The notes beneath the pieces were generated by a model. It was given only the letters and a program-made list of their open reading frames with translations. It was not told where the DNA came from and made no database searches. Made by a program: the position numbers and the translations under genes. Positions 38,178 through 47,381 of a stretch of DNA of 47,413 nucleotides are shown in pieces; the stretch's first letter is position 1; each line of letters starts with the position of its first letter. This DNA comes from Candidatus Peribacteria bacterium. GTDB taxonomy: Bacteria > Patescibacteria > JAEDAM01 > Absconditabacterales > Absconditicoccaceae. The stretch covers positions 1 through 47,413 of the forward strand of contig JAISKI010000018.1 in NCBI GenBank assembly GCA_031261265.1. Direction: 5' to 3'.

Positions 38178-40541
38178 ATGCAAAAAACAAACTTAAATCT
38201 TAAGGCTTTTCCTCTTGAGAAAGTCATAAAAAACCTCTCTAAAGAGCAGACCACAGAGAGACAGCAAAAAATCAAAGAGATTCTCTCTCTCAGAGAAATA
38301 GTAGGATCTGAGCATACTACAGAATTAATAGAAGCTCTAACGACCGCGGACCAACTTACAGGTCCTGATGAAAATGGGAACTATATTTTAACAAAAAATG
38401 AGGAAATGCAACTCATTGATAAATATGGAGAACCAATAGGAGATTTAAGTGATGATCCTATCATGCAATCCGTCATAAACACTTACTTAGACACTACTAA
38501 TGAATCAGAAAAATTAGGAGCACTTACGTTTGATTATCTTTTACCCTACAAAAAGGGAATATATCTAGCCAGAAAAGGTCAAAATCTGTTCTATATAGAT
38601 GCAATCACAGGATTACCTATTGAAGAAGATAAAAAGGATACTATAACCCTTCAACGCCAAGAACACAAAGAAGTTATAAATCAAGTCTTTAGTTCAATAT
38701 TATTTACCTATGATATATATTTAATCAATAAAAAAGGAATAGACTTCTCTCAGCTTATGGAAACATCCGAAAAGTTAACGAAAAATTATAAAAAGTTAAT
38801 CAATGCTCTCTATGGAGTTTATCGTTATCTCTACCATGGAGAAATTACTCCCCAACTTGCCTGAAAAAATTCCGAATTGCGAAATGGCTTACTAGATTTT
38901 CCTGATTTTAAAGCAAAATATCCTGATCTCTACCTAGCTGCTCATGAACTTCAAAAAATTAAAGAAATTCTCATAAATAAAAAAGGGAAAGTTATCGGAT
39001 ATATCGAAAAAAAAGGAGAGAAATACGGATATAAAACTCCTGATAAACAGTGGAAAGAAGGACTAGAATTTGATGACTTTAGAGGTCCAGATATTCATGG
39101 GAATATCATTACGGTAATTAATGGTGAAAGCTTTTTTATCAATATAGACTTTCCACTCCAAAAAGCCGCATTTAAACAAATTGAAGGACCCGATGAGAAT
39201 GGGAACTATATCGCACATCAAAATAATCATACTCATTACTTGATCAAAAAAAATGGGACCCTTTGTGGTAATGTTCGAAATCAAATAGAAAAACCTGACC
39301 TAAATAATAACTATCTCACCTCTCACGAAGGAGATTTTTGCCTCATTGATAGCAACGGAGATAAAATCTCAGATTTTTACCTCCACATAAAAAATGCTGA
39401 CGAAAATGGGTATTACTTAGCTACCAGTACCCAAGGGGTGAATATCTTAGATAAAGGAGGATATAAAGTAGTACCTCAGTTTTATCAGAATATCAAAAGA
39501 TTACCATCTGGAGACTACCAAATGCAAGACCAAGGAAAATTCTGACTCTACTCCCCCTTACCAAATAAAAAATTCATTCCCTGTGAATATGATGAAATTA
39601 TCTCTTTTTCTCCTAAAACCTACTTTCTACAAAAAGGAAAAGAATGTGGATTGCGAAATCGTGAAGATAAAGAAGGAATGGTTGTCCCCCTAGGGAAATA
39701 TGATAACATCACCCCTCCTGATGAAAGAGGACTCTCTATCGTGATAAGAATTGATAAAGATCAAAATCTTCATAAGATTTCTCAGGGATTGATTGATCCA
39801 AGAGGAAAAGAAATCATTTCTTGCGAATGGGATAATATTACCTGAAACGAAAGAGGAATATATACTACAAAAAAACGAAGAGATGCAAATGATGTCCTAG
39901 AAATACATTATCGTCCCGATGGAATATACAGTAATCTAGATATAAAAAAAGATAAAGAAAAAGCAGAGGAAAGAATACAGCTTCAGATAATTAACACCAA
40001 AAATGAAGAAGGGGAGTATAAATGGTGCCGAGTAGATAAAGCCGATGAAAATGGATGTTTTCTCGTAATGAGCTATGATAAAGAATATCAAACATATAGA
40101 ATAGGACTAATGAAAGATCAGCTTACAGAAATTATTCCTTGCGTCTACGATACGATTTCTCTAGATGAAGAAGGAAGATATGTTGCTAAATTACCAGATA
40201 AAATACATTATTTTAATGCTGACCAAATTTTATTAGACTTTAAACAAGGTGATGAAAGGAAAGCTAATAGAGATATCATAAATAAAGCATATCACGATTT
40301 AATCAATTCAGAAAAATGGGATATGGTAGATAAACCTGATAGGAATGGATTCTGTAGAGTAATGAAAATAGACACTGAAGAGGGGAAAATACTCTTTGGA
40401 GTAATGAGAGATCCTGAAACAGAAGAACTGCCTGTGATCTACGATCTGATTGAGATGAATGAAAATGGAAGCTATACCGTTAAAAAAGATGGGGAGACCG
40501 ACATTTTAGACTGTAAAAACGGAAAATATAAAATCCATTAA
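38178..40541 (+). CDS. WG-repeat protein, 787 aa
   Basis: One frame in table 25 with TGA glycines near 38862, 39543 and 39843; the standard code gives four fragments. The N-terminal 230 residues are helical. The rest consists of WG-type (KWG) repeats built on GPDENGNYIL, ADENGYYLA, DENGCFLVM and similar, alternating with I(I)PxxYD segments (VVPQFYQNIKRL, IPCEYDEIISF, IPCVYDTISL, LPVIYDLIEM), at least eight units. WG repeats form beta structures thought to bind ligands or partners and often occur in secreted or toxin-immunity and conflict-system proteins. No signal peptide here. Own promoter; about 90 bp before the ubiquitin-like operon's leader. Confidence 0.8.
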
Positions 40542-40557
40542 AATACATAAATTAGAC

Positions 40558-40585
40558 TTGACTTTATGTTGCAAATAATTATACT
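40558..40585 (+). promoter_or_regulatory. promoter of the ubiquitin-like operon
   Basis: TTGACT (40558-40563, continuing TT), 16-bp spacer, TATACT (40580-40585). Leader of about 70 nt before ATG 40665. Confidence 0.75.
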
Positions 40586-40664
40586 AAAAAATGTTGAGCA
40601 GGGGAATCCTGTTCCGAGAAGTGATCTTTAATAGATGTATAATAACAATTTAAAATTAAAATAT

Positions 40665-42788
40665 ATGGAGAGAATAAGAATCAATGGAAAAGAACTTCCA
40701 TTATCAGAGTTTCTCTTTTCGCCACTCACCGAAAAACTCTCAGAGTCCATAAAACAGACTTATAAAGAGGCTTTCCTACAGGATGCGAAAAGATATGCTA
40801 CCTACAGCACCCATACAGACTGCGAGAAAAAAGTAGCGAGTATTGGAAAAGATCTCCCTATAAAAAGGGATAGACTCAGAGCATTAAGGGAAATATCCGA
40901 GGAATCGAAAGATATTTCTTTACTAAAAGAGAGAGTAGGACAAGAATATGATCTCTTGATGGATCATCCAAAGATTTTGGATATTCAGATTGAAAACAAT
41001 GGAAATATTACGGTATATACCGACGTACTCTATTGTAGAGATCAATATGATCGCCCCTCATACCGCAGGGAATCTGACAGATTGAGAAAAATTGGTAAAT
41101 TTAAAATTACCTTTTTCCTTGATCCAAAAAATAACAATTCTTTGAGCAAAACTCATTGTATAAATTGGATCAATCTGGATGGGAAAACCTATACGGGAAA
41201 CGAGAATCATATGATGGCTCCTCACGTAAACGGGAATGGATGGCTTTGTATGGGCAATCGAGAAGAATTCTTTCTGAAAGCTCTCCAAAACAGAGAATTG
41301 ATGTTTGCTATTCAAGAAGCAATTCGCTGTATTGAAGTAGCCAATCCAGACGATGGATGGGGGGCTAATCTTTATAAATGGCCAATTGCTACAGATGTTG
41401 CTGAAAGAGAAGAACATCTCAGAGGACAACTAAGTACAGTGCAAAGACTTCTGGATTCTCAGGAGAAGGTGATAAAGCGTCTTGAAAAAGCATTTGAACC
41501 CTTTAAAAAAGAAATAGACCTTTTGAAAGAGAGTGAAATAGCTACTAAAGAGCAGATAACACTGCTTGAAGCAAAAGAACTCAACATCAAAAATGAAACA
41601 GATGACATCTTAGAAGAAAGCAAGGAACTTGAGTCTAGCGAGAAAAAACATGGGAAGAAACTAAAGCAAGAGTTTTCTACAAAAGAAACGAGATTGAAAA
41701 AAGAAATACTGGAGAAAAAAACAAGTATAGATCAAAAGATAAAACTTGTGAAAGCTCCTAGTACAAAAATGCTCTCCTTTGGTACATTATATGCCAAAAT
41801 AGGAGGGACTTTCTTTCAACACCCTCGCAACTATCTGAAACGGTGCCAATCTGAGTATCAAACACTCTGGGAACGGTATCAAGAAAAACTTGCAGAATTC
41901 GAAAAAGAAAAAACAGATGCACAATCTGCTTTTACCCTAACACTACAGGCAGAAAAAAATGCTCTACAAAAAGCACTAAAAGACTCATCAGAGTCTACAA
42001 AAGTACTAATTGAAAAGCAAAAAAATCTCCTGGAGGAAAAAATGGAGCAACAAACTGAAATCTCCATTGATCTAACAGCAGCAAAAGAGAAGTTGACGGA
42101 CCTAATAAAGGATCTTGAGCAACAAGAAAATCGAGCAAAAATAGAGAGAGCAGATTTGACGGCAGAAGAAGTAAAAGGAAAAGAACTTCAACTACAAGTT
42201 GATGATCTCAATAAAAAACTCGAAAAATTGCAAAAAAATCCTGCAACAGCTGGAGATAATAAAAAACAATCTCCCAACTCACAAATGAGAAATCGTTATG
42301 CAGAAATTGTTTTGCAACGAGCTAAAGAGGAACTGAAAGAATCCACTTTAGAAATAGATAAATTGGATGTGGATATCTACAAAGATATCAAAGAATATCT
42401 TTCCTCAGCAAAATGCCTTTTTACTCAACAGCATGCGAAAGATATGTCAAAATATTTTGATACAGCTTTTGATGAATTAGTAAAAATGCCAGACGTTGCT
42501 AAGATTGCTGTAGAATCTCTAAAAAATGGATCAGCATCGGTTAGTATTTTTACCACTCCGCTACAAACAGCCTTTGGGAAAGTAGATATATTCAAAATAT
42601 TAATTACTGAAAAGGGCTTTGCAATAGCAAAGGTGATAGGAAAAAAAGATCCTACATTGGAACCTATCGCCTGGAGGGAATATAAAAATGCTGATACAGT
42701 CAGTCATTTATTTCTTCAAAGGATGGCTCACTACGAACATTCTGCTATGATAGGAATAATCATAAAATTCATAAAACAATGGAAATAA
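40665..42788 (+). CDS. E2-like protein fused to a long coiled coil
   Basis: 707 aa without an in-frame TGA. Residues 1-240 include a UBC-like segment: strands FKITFFLDP and THCINWINLDGKTY, then MAPHVNGNGWLCMGN, in which His187 and Cys195 match the H-P-H/N-V-x-x-x-G-x-x-C pattern around the catalytic Cys of prokaryotic E2s, then a helix (ALQNRELMFAIQEAIRCIEV) and ANPDDGWG..YKWP, also typical (NP...WP) of these families. Residues 255-555 are a long coiled coil rich in Lys/Glu, and the last 150 residues are a globular helical domain with VSIFTTPLQTAFGKVDIFKI. It heads a tight operon with JAMM, E1-like and Ubl-like genes. Start 40665 fits the AT-rich leader pattern of its neighbours (ATTAAAAT before ATG); 40635 is possible. 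Confidence 0.75.
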   Translation: MERIRINGKELPLSEFLFSPLTEKLSESIKQTYKEAFLQDAKRYATYSTHTDCEKKVASIGKDLPIKRDRLRALREISEESKDISLLKERVGQEYDLLMDHPKILDIQIENNGNITVYTDVLYCRDQYDRPSYRRESDRLRKIGKFKITFFLDPKNNNSLSKTHCINWINLDGKTYTGNENHMMAPHVNGNGWLCMGNREEFFLKALQNRELMFAIQEAIRCIEVANPDDGWGANLYKWPIATDVAEREEHLRGQLSTVQRLLDSQEKVIKRLEKAFEPFKKEIDLLKESEIATKEQITLLEAKELNIKNETDDILEESKELESSEKKHGKKLKQEFSTKETRLKKEILEKKTSIDQKIKLVKAPSTKMLSFGTLYAKIGGTFFQHPRNYLKRCQSEYQTLWERYQEKLAEFEKEKTDAQSAFTLTLQAEKNALQKALKDSSESTKVLIEKQKNLLEEKMEQQTEISIDLTAAKEKLTDLIKDLEQQENRAKIERADLTAEEVKGKELQLQVDDLNKKLEKLQKNPATAGDNKKQSPNSQMRNRYAEIVLQRAKEELKESTLEIDKLDVDIYKDIKEYLSSAKCLFTQQHAKDMSKYFDTAFDELVKMPDVAKIAVESLKNGSASVSIFTTPLQTAFGKVDIFKILITEKGFAIAKVIGKKDPTLEPIAWREYKNADTVSHLFLQRMAHYEHSAMIGIIIKFIKQWK

Positions 42789-42801
42789 AAACAATGGAAA
42801 A

Positions 42802-44343
42802 ATGAAAATTAAAAAATGGATTATCTCCTCTAGAAGTTCTTTCGAATTCTATATCATTGAAGAGCGGAAAGATTTCCAGGAGAATAAACAGAAAAGAATT
42901 GATGCCCGTGAGGAAGCAAAGCAAAAGGAACTACAAATCTTCAATGACAAATGGGAGCATGAGAAGACCTTTTGCAGATCTACCGAAGAGTACAAAGAGT
43001 ATAAAAAACGCAGAAATTCCAGTTTAAAAGAGTTCAATAAAGAACTATCAAAACAGGAGAAAGCGTTCAATTCATATCTTAAAAACAAAGCGAAAGCTTT
43101 TAAAGTATGGGAAGATACTCAATTTGAACAGGAAAAGAATCACGAATGGTCTTACCAAGTCGGATTCCAAACCTATTGGGAAACGCTTCAAAATGAGAAA
43201 ACTGGAAAAACTATACCTACCGACGATGCACAACCGCAAGTTCGAGAGAAAGTTGACTACAAAGCTCAAAAAGAAGCTAAAAAAGCAGAACGTAAACGCC
43301 TTGAACTCGAAACAATCCAGCGCAAGCGGGAAGAACGAGCACAACGCTTACAACGGGAAGCCAAAGAAAGAGAAGCTAAAGCCCAAGCAGTGGCTATAGC
43401 AGAAGATAAAAAACAAATATTTAATAAATTATTTAAAAAAAATAAAAGTATGCAAATTTTTGGTAAAAAGATCGGAGGGGAAAAACCCGATCAAAAAGAA
43501 GAGAAAGTATCAATGGAAACATTGAGAGAGTTATTGGAAAAAATAAGAAGATTTCCAATAGAAAGGTATTTCTGTAAGCTGTTTCAACAGCCAATAGGAA
43601 GGGTACAATATACATGCAGTAAACCACCACATGTATTTTTCAGAGAAGAAGCATATAAAGACTTTCTCTTATTAACGGGGATTGCCTACGAAGAAGTCGC
43701 ATGGATATGTAGGGTATCAAGGGATGAAAACACGCCTGAACACTTCACGATTGAAGAGATCATGCTCTACGAACAAAAAACAAGCTACGGCGATGTTGTG
43801 GTAGATGACAAAGAAGTATCAAACGCTCTATATCCATTACTTCTCCAAGGAGAAGAAGTCTTTGACTCGTGGAATCGATGTCACGTACACAGTCATCACA
43901 CACTGTCAACAGACCCATCAAACGTTGATGATATTGCATTAGAGAAGCGAAATAATATGGATTACTTTATTCGCATCATCGTGAATAAAAAGGGATCCAT
44001 GAACATCACGGTAAAATCGAACCCTTTCGGATATACTTTTATAAATGTGCCTCACACTGTTCTTAAAGAAGACACAGTGAAAACACCTACACAAATTGCA
44101 ATTTCCGATGGTGCAATAGTTCCAATTCAACCCGTCAGCCAAGATTTTGCAGAGCGTTTCCAAGAAATCTCCAATGAGATGGAGGCAAAAATAACCACAT
44201 CAGGAGATCCTATAGATTTTGTCCCTGACAAAAGGTTCTTGAAGCTCAATGAAGTGGAAGTTAAAGCAGAGACCGAAATTCCTACCGGATCAGAATCATC
44301 CGATCAAACGGAAGAAACTCAACCGGAAGAAGGAAGTAATTAA
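42802..44343 (+). CDS. JAMM/JAB-domain metalloprotease with charged N-terminus
   Basis: 513 aa, no TGA. Residues 15-220 are Lys/Glu-rich helices (KAQKEAKKAERKRLELETIQ), a coiled coil. The C-terminal MPN/JAB domain carries the metalloprotease signature with canonical spacing: H363-x-H365-x7-S373-x2-D376 in CHVHSHHTLSTDPSNVDD, with the upstream Glu in YEEVAWICRV. JAMM enzymes cleave isopeptide or peptide bonds after ubiquitin-like C-terminal glycines; prokaryotic ones process Ubl precursors or remove conjugates. It starts 13 bp after the E2-like gene and ends 19 bp before the E1-like gene. The tail is acidic (SDQTEETQPEEGSN). Confidence 0.87.
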   Translation: MKIKKWIISSRSSFEFYIIEERKDFQENKQKRIDAREEAKQKELQIFNDKWEHEKTFCRSTEEYKEYKKRRNSSLKEFNKELSKQEKAFNSYLKNKAKAFKVWEDTQFEQEKNHEWSYQVGFQTYWETLQNEKTGKTIPTDDAQPQVREKVDYKAQKEAKKAERKRLELETIQRKREERAQRLQREAKEREAKAQAVAIAEDKKQIFNKLFKKNKSMQIFGKKIGGEKPDQKEEKVSMETLRELLEKIRRFPIERYFCKLFQQPIGRVQYTCSKPPHVFFREEAYKDFLLLTGIAYEEVAWICRVSRDENTPEHFTIEEIMLYEQKTSYGDVVVDDKEVSNALYPLLLQGEEVFDSWNRCHVHSHHTLSTDPSNVDDIALEKRNNMDYFIRIIVNKKGSMNITVKSNPFGYTFINVPHTVLKEDTVKTPTQIAISDGAIVPIQPVSQDFAERFQEISNEMEAKITTSGDPIDFVPDKRFLKLNEVEVKAETEIPTGSESSDQTEETQPEEGSN

Positions 44344-44362
44344 CAATTAAAAATTAAGTAAA

Positions 44363-45076
44363 ATGGGGAAAAATTTAGTGAACACTATCAGATCCTACAA
44401 GTTCTTCAATCCTGAAGCATTTGGAGGTCGAACAGTTGTTATAATAGGTGCTGGAGCTATTGGCTCTCACTTAATAGAGCAACTCGCTCGATCTGGTATT
44501 TGGTGTATCATCGTCTATGACTTTGATATTGTAGAAGAACATAATCTTCACAATCAGGCCTTCGATAGAAGGCATATAGGAATAAAAAAGGTGAACGCAA
44601 TGATGCAAATCGTAGCAGAAGCCACTGGATTAGAGCTAGAGATTTATGACGAAAAAGTTGATGGATCTCAAGAAATGGGAGAAGTTGTCTTTTTAGTCGT
44701 TGATAGCTTTGATGCTAGAAGACAAATCTTTGAACGAGCACTGGAAGATTCATTCACCACTAAAGTCGTGTTTGATGCACGAATGGGAGCGACTTCAGGA
44801 CAAGTTCATATGATTAACCCCAACAATAGAGAGGATTGTATCCAATGGAAAAAGACTCTCTACAACGACAACGACGTGGTCGTTGAAAACAGCTGTAGAT
44901 CAAAAGAAGCAGTTGGTGCAACAGCGTTGGGGGTAGTATGTCACTTAGTGTGGCAATTTTTTGACTGGTTTGCATGGACACAAGGAAATGGTCCAGAGCC
45001 AGTAAAATTACGGCAATTCAACTTTAGTGGAACACCAACAATGTTCACTAACAGAGATTTCGAGGGACAAGAATAA
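44363..45076 (+). CDS. E1-like ThiF/MoeB-family adenylyltransferase
   Basis: 237 aa, no TGA. Rossmann nucleotide site VVIIGAGAIGSHLIEQL (G29-x-G31-x2-G34), then IVYDFDIVEEHNLHNQAFDRRHIG with Asp53/Asp55, Asn61, Gln65, Arg69/70 and Lys75, which match the ATP- and Mg-binding residues of the E1 fold. A Cys in ENSCRSKEAVGATALG (Cys178) is placed like the catalytic Cys of E1/ThiF proteins. There are no CxxC zinc pairs, unlike MoeB and ThiF, as in several E1s of prokaryotic ubiquitin-like operons. It would adenylate a Ubl C-terminus, most likely that of the small protein encoded next. Confidence 0.88.
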   Translation: MGKNLVNTIRSYKFFNPEAFGGRTVVIIGAGAIGSHLIEQLARSGIWCIIVYDFDIVEEHNLHNQAFDRRHIGIKKVNAMMQIVAEATGLELEIYDEKVDGSQEMGEVVFLVVDSFDARRQIFERALEDSFTTKVVFDARMGATSGQVHMINPNNREDCIQWKKTLYNDNDVVVENSCRSKEAVGATALGVVCHLVWQFFDWFAWTQGNGPEPVKLRQFNFSGTPTMFTNRDFEGQE

Positions 45077-45104
45077 ATAATTAAAAAAATTAAAAAATTT
45101 TAAA

Positions 45105-45404
45105 ATGGATACAAACGTAAAAATGACGCAAGTGATAATCGCTTTCGTCGAGCCTCCGAAAGAGGCTGGGAACAAAGGAAAATTCGTAAGAAATTACGAA
45201 AGTGGGAAATATAATGTTCAAGAAGCCTTGGACTTAGTGGCCGAAGAAACAAAGATTAACTGGGATAACTACTCAGAAATCAAAATTTCTGGCGACATAG
45301 TCGAAAAGAAAGAGTTCAAAAACATAAAAGTTGAGGGGAATCTACTATCAATTCTTTGTTGTAACATACAAAGAAACGCAGACGCCCCAGGGAAAAGATC
45401 TTAA
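45105..45404 (+). CDS. candidate ubiquitin-like protein, 99 aa
   Basis: Last gene of the operon, no TGA. Predicted strand-helix-strand order: KMTQVIIAFVEPP (strand), GKFVRNYESGKYN (strand) with VQEALDLVAEETKI (helix), then YSEIKISGDIV, EFKNIKVEGN and LLSILCCNIQ (strands). This suits a beta-grasp fold. The tail ends ADAPG followed by KRS, so a JAMM cut after the Gly would expose a C-terminal glycine for E1. There is no GG. No close family is recognised; the call rests on size, predicted fold, operon position and tail, and is inference. Confidence 0.55.
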   Translation: MDTNVKMTQVIIAFVEPPKEAGNKGKFVRNYESGKYNVQEALDLVAEETKINWDNYSEIKISGDIVEKKEFKNIKVEGNLLSILCCNIQRNADAPGKRS

Positions 45405-45439
45405 CAGGACGACGAAGTACTCTTCGTTCTTCTAAGAAT

Positions 45440-45467
45440 AGCCCCACAAATCTGTGGGGCTTTTTTT
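45440..45467 (+). terminator. terminator of the ubiquitin-like operon
   Basis: Perfect 9-bp stem AGCCCCACA/TGTGGGGCT with loop AATC and seven T. It closes the operon that begins at 40558. Confidence 0.92.
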
Positions 45468-45509
45468 ATTAAAAAAAATTATCATCCCTACAAACCAACT
45501 CACATTAGC

Positions 45510-45538
45510 TTGACTTTAGATATATATATCACTATAAT
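45510..45538 (+). promoter_or_regulatory. promoter, AT-spacer class (5)
   Basis: TTGACT (45510-45515), 17-bp spacer with GATATATATATC (45519-45530), TATAAT (45533-45538), 43 bp before the channel gene. Confidence 0.82.
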
Positions 45539-45580
45539 AAAAATATAAACAAAAGAAAAAATCAAAAAAAACAAATAATT

Positions 45581-46450
45581 ATGACAAAATTCTTTTTAAA
45601 TGAAAGGAACATTTATGGGATCATAGCCCTAAATGTACTCGTTATCGTACTGCAGAGTATGATAAGCTCCCCTTGGCTAGACCAAGTAGAACTCCTGCTT
45701 TCTTTACTCTTTATCTGGGAAATAACTCTCAAAATATACGTAAAAAAAGCTGAATTCTTCAAAGATAGCTGGGATATAATAGACTTGGGATTGTGCGTGA
45801 TCATCACAACCATCACCATTCTGATCTGGGCTAAAGTACTAGAAACCACAGATCTCACGGTAATGGGACTACGCATGATTAGAATATTTAAAGTACTGCG
45901 ATCAATCCGCTTTATTAAAACCAGTGGAAGTAGTCTATCTTCACTAAGGGCAGGATTGAAAGCTTGCTGTGTATTCTTTCCGATGCTGATAGTATCACTC
46001 TTCATCTTTGCAATTATCTCAATGCTCTTTTTCCAACGCCTCTCTCCAGAGTACTTTGGGAATATAGTACGTGCTTTCACTACTACCGTTGATATTTTTT
46101 TGGTAGAAGGATGGAATGAAATTCCCGAAAGTATTGAGCTAACAGGGATTTCGAAGTATCTCATGCAAGCATATTTTATCCTCCAAGTATTGATAGGGGG
46201 ATTTGTAGTCTTGCCATTAGTTATTGATACCTTTATGAGTGACAATAATGATGCTTTGGAAAAGAAAGTTGATACCCTACTGGAAGGGAATACAACTCTT
46301 GAAAAGAGATTCGAAGTACTTGAGGGGAGAGTCAACTCAATAGAATGTAAATTCCATTACAAATCCGCACAGTGAGATTTAGCTAGATATTGTCTAGGAG
46401 ATAGAAATCATAATCTCTTTCTTGGTCTATTATTAAGTAAATTAAGATAG
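45581..46450 (+). CDS. one-domain voltage-gated cation channel, 3' end replaced by an IS
   Basis: Six-helix channel subunit of the NaChBac/NavAb kind. S1-S3 occupy residues 10-85; S4 is LRMIRIFKVLRSIRF, with Arg/Lys at every third position; S5 follows; the pore has FTTTVDIFLVEGWNEIPES, where the Glu-Gly-Trp filter resembles the Glu-Ser-Trp of bacterial Na channels and the Glu-x-Trp of Ca channels. After S6 (LIGGFVVLPLVIDTFM) a short coiled coil (KKVDTLLEGNTTLEKRFEVL) matches the C-terminal tetramer bundle. From about residue 256 the sequence is IS DNA; the TGA at 46373 is read through and the frame ends at TAG 46448, so about 34 foreign residues are appended. Own AT-spacer promoter. Confidence 0.87.
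46346..46377 (+). repeat. IS30 terminal inverted repeat, left in window
   Basis: Begins TGTAAATTCC and contains CCGCACAGTGAGA (46365-46377). It overlaps the end of the transposase gene (stop at 46357) and lies inside the channel's reading frame. Confidence 0.75.
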
Positions 46451-47313
46451 TAATCAAGCTCTTCTTTGGAGAGATTGGCTAAATCACTTCCTTTAGGGAA
46501 GAATTGTCTGAGTAATCCATTGGTATTCTCATTCAATCCTCTTTGTCCTGCATTTCCTACATCTGCGAAGTAAGTATCAACATCTACTAAGGATTTCCAC
46601 ATATAATGTTCTACAAATTCTCTTCCGTTATCTAAAGTTATTGTTCTTCTCAATCTCTTGGGTAAGTTCTTAAACAATTCATACATTTGATTAGTAACAT
46701 TCTGTGCTGTTTTCTCTCATAAAACTCCTGCAAGTTCGTATCACGATTTTCTTTCTGTGAAGGTTACCAATCCTCACACTCTCTTTCCTCACCATACCGT
46801 ATCTCATTCCCAATGCCCAAACCTTGTCTTATGCCTTGCTGACTTTGGTCTTTCCCAAATACTCTTACGATCATAAATATAATCGGCTTTAATGGTTCCA
46901 TATTTGTAAGGTTTCCCTTTTCTTCTGAAATACTGTGCCACTAATTCTCTATGATTGTTTTTAATATGGGTATATACCGTTTCTATACTCAATTTTCCCT
47001 TCTTCTTTTTCTGCCGTACTCCCACAATTTGTTCTGGAGACCAATATTCCTTAATCTTTTCTACAATGAATATATCCAGCTCACTTCATTTTTTGATTCT
47101 GCAACGCAAGGCATTTAGTAAAGCTCTCTTTGTTTTTCTCATTAACCAAGCAATCTTGGCAATATAAACTCCGTTAATTGAGTATTTTTTAATCTCATCC
47201 GAAATAGAACTATTGCTTCTCCCTAGTTTACAAGCTATTCTCCTATGACTTAATTTTTCTTGCAAATAGATTTGAATTGCGACACAATCTTCGTATGATA
47301 GCTTTAAAGACAT
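46357..47313 (-). CDS. IS30-family transposase
   Basis: 318 aa in table 25, full length, with seven TGA glycines. The N-terminal HTH is LSYEDCVAIQIYLQEKLSHR then RIACKLGRSNSSISDEIKKY. The DDE core has the three IS30 boxes: HWE-G-DTVWG with the first Asp, TLDNGREF with the second Asp, and NENTNGLLRQFFPKGSDL with the Glu. The Gly in HWEGDTV is TGA, as the family requires. It ends LNNRPRKRLG-FLSPRQYL, typical of the family, and stops inside the terminal repeat. Start MSLKLSYED at 47313; an upstream ATG at 47376 adds 21 residues without family support. The element seems intact and is fully adapted to the recoded host. Confidence 0.93.
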
Positions 47314-47381
47314 TGTTTGTAAAGTTAGAAGGTAAATCAACACTACTATTCTATCTAAACAATGTCTTTTTTGCAAATTTT

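Noticed and set aside
45613..46335. 240-aa frame antisense to the channel
   Set aside because: Fully overlaps a well-supported channel gene; no motifs.
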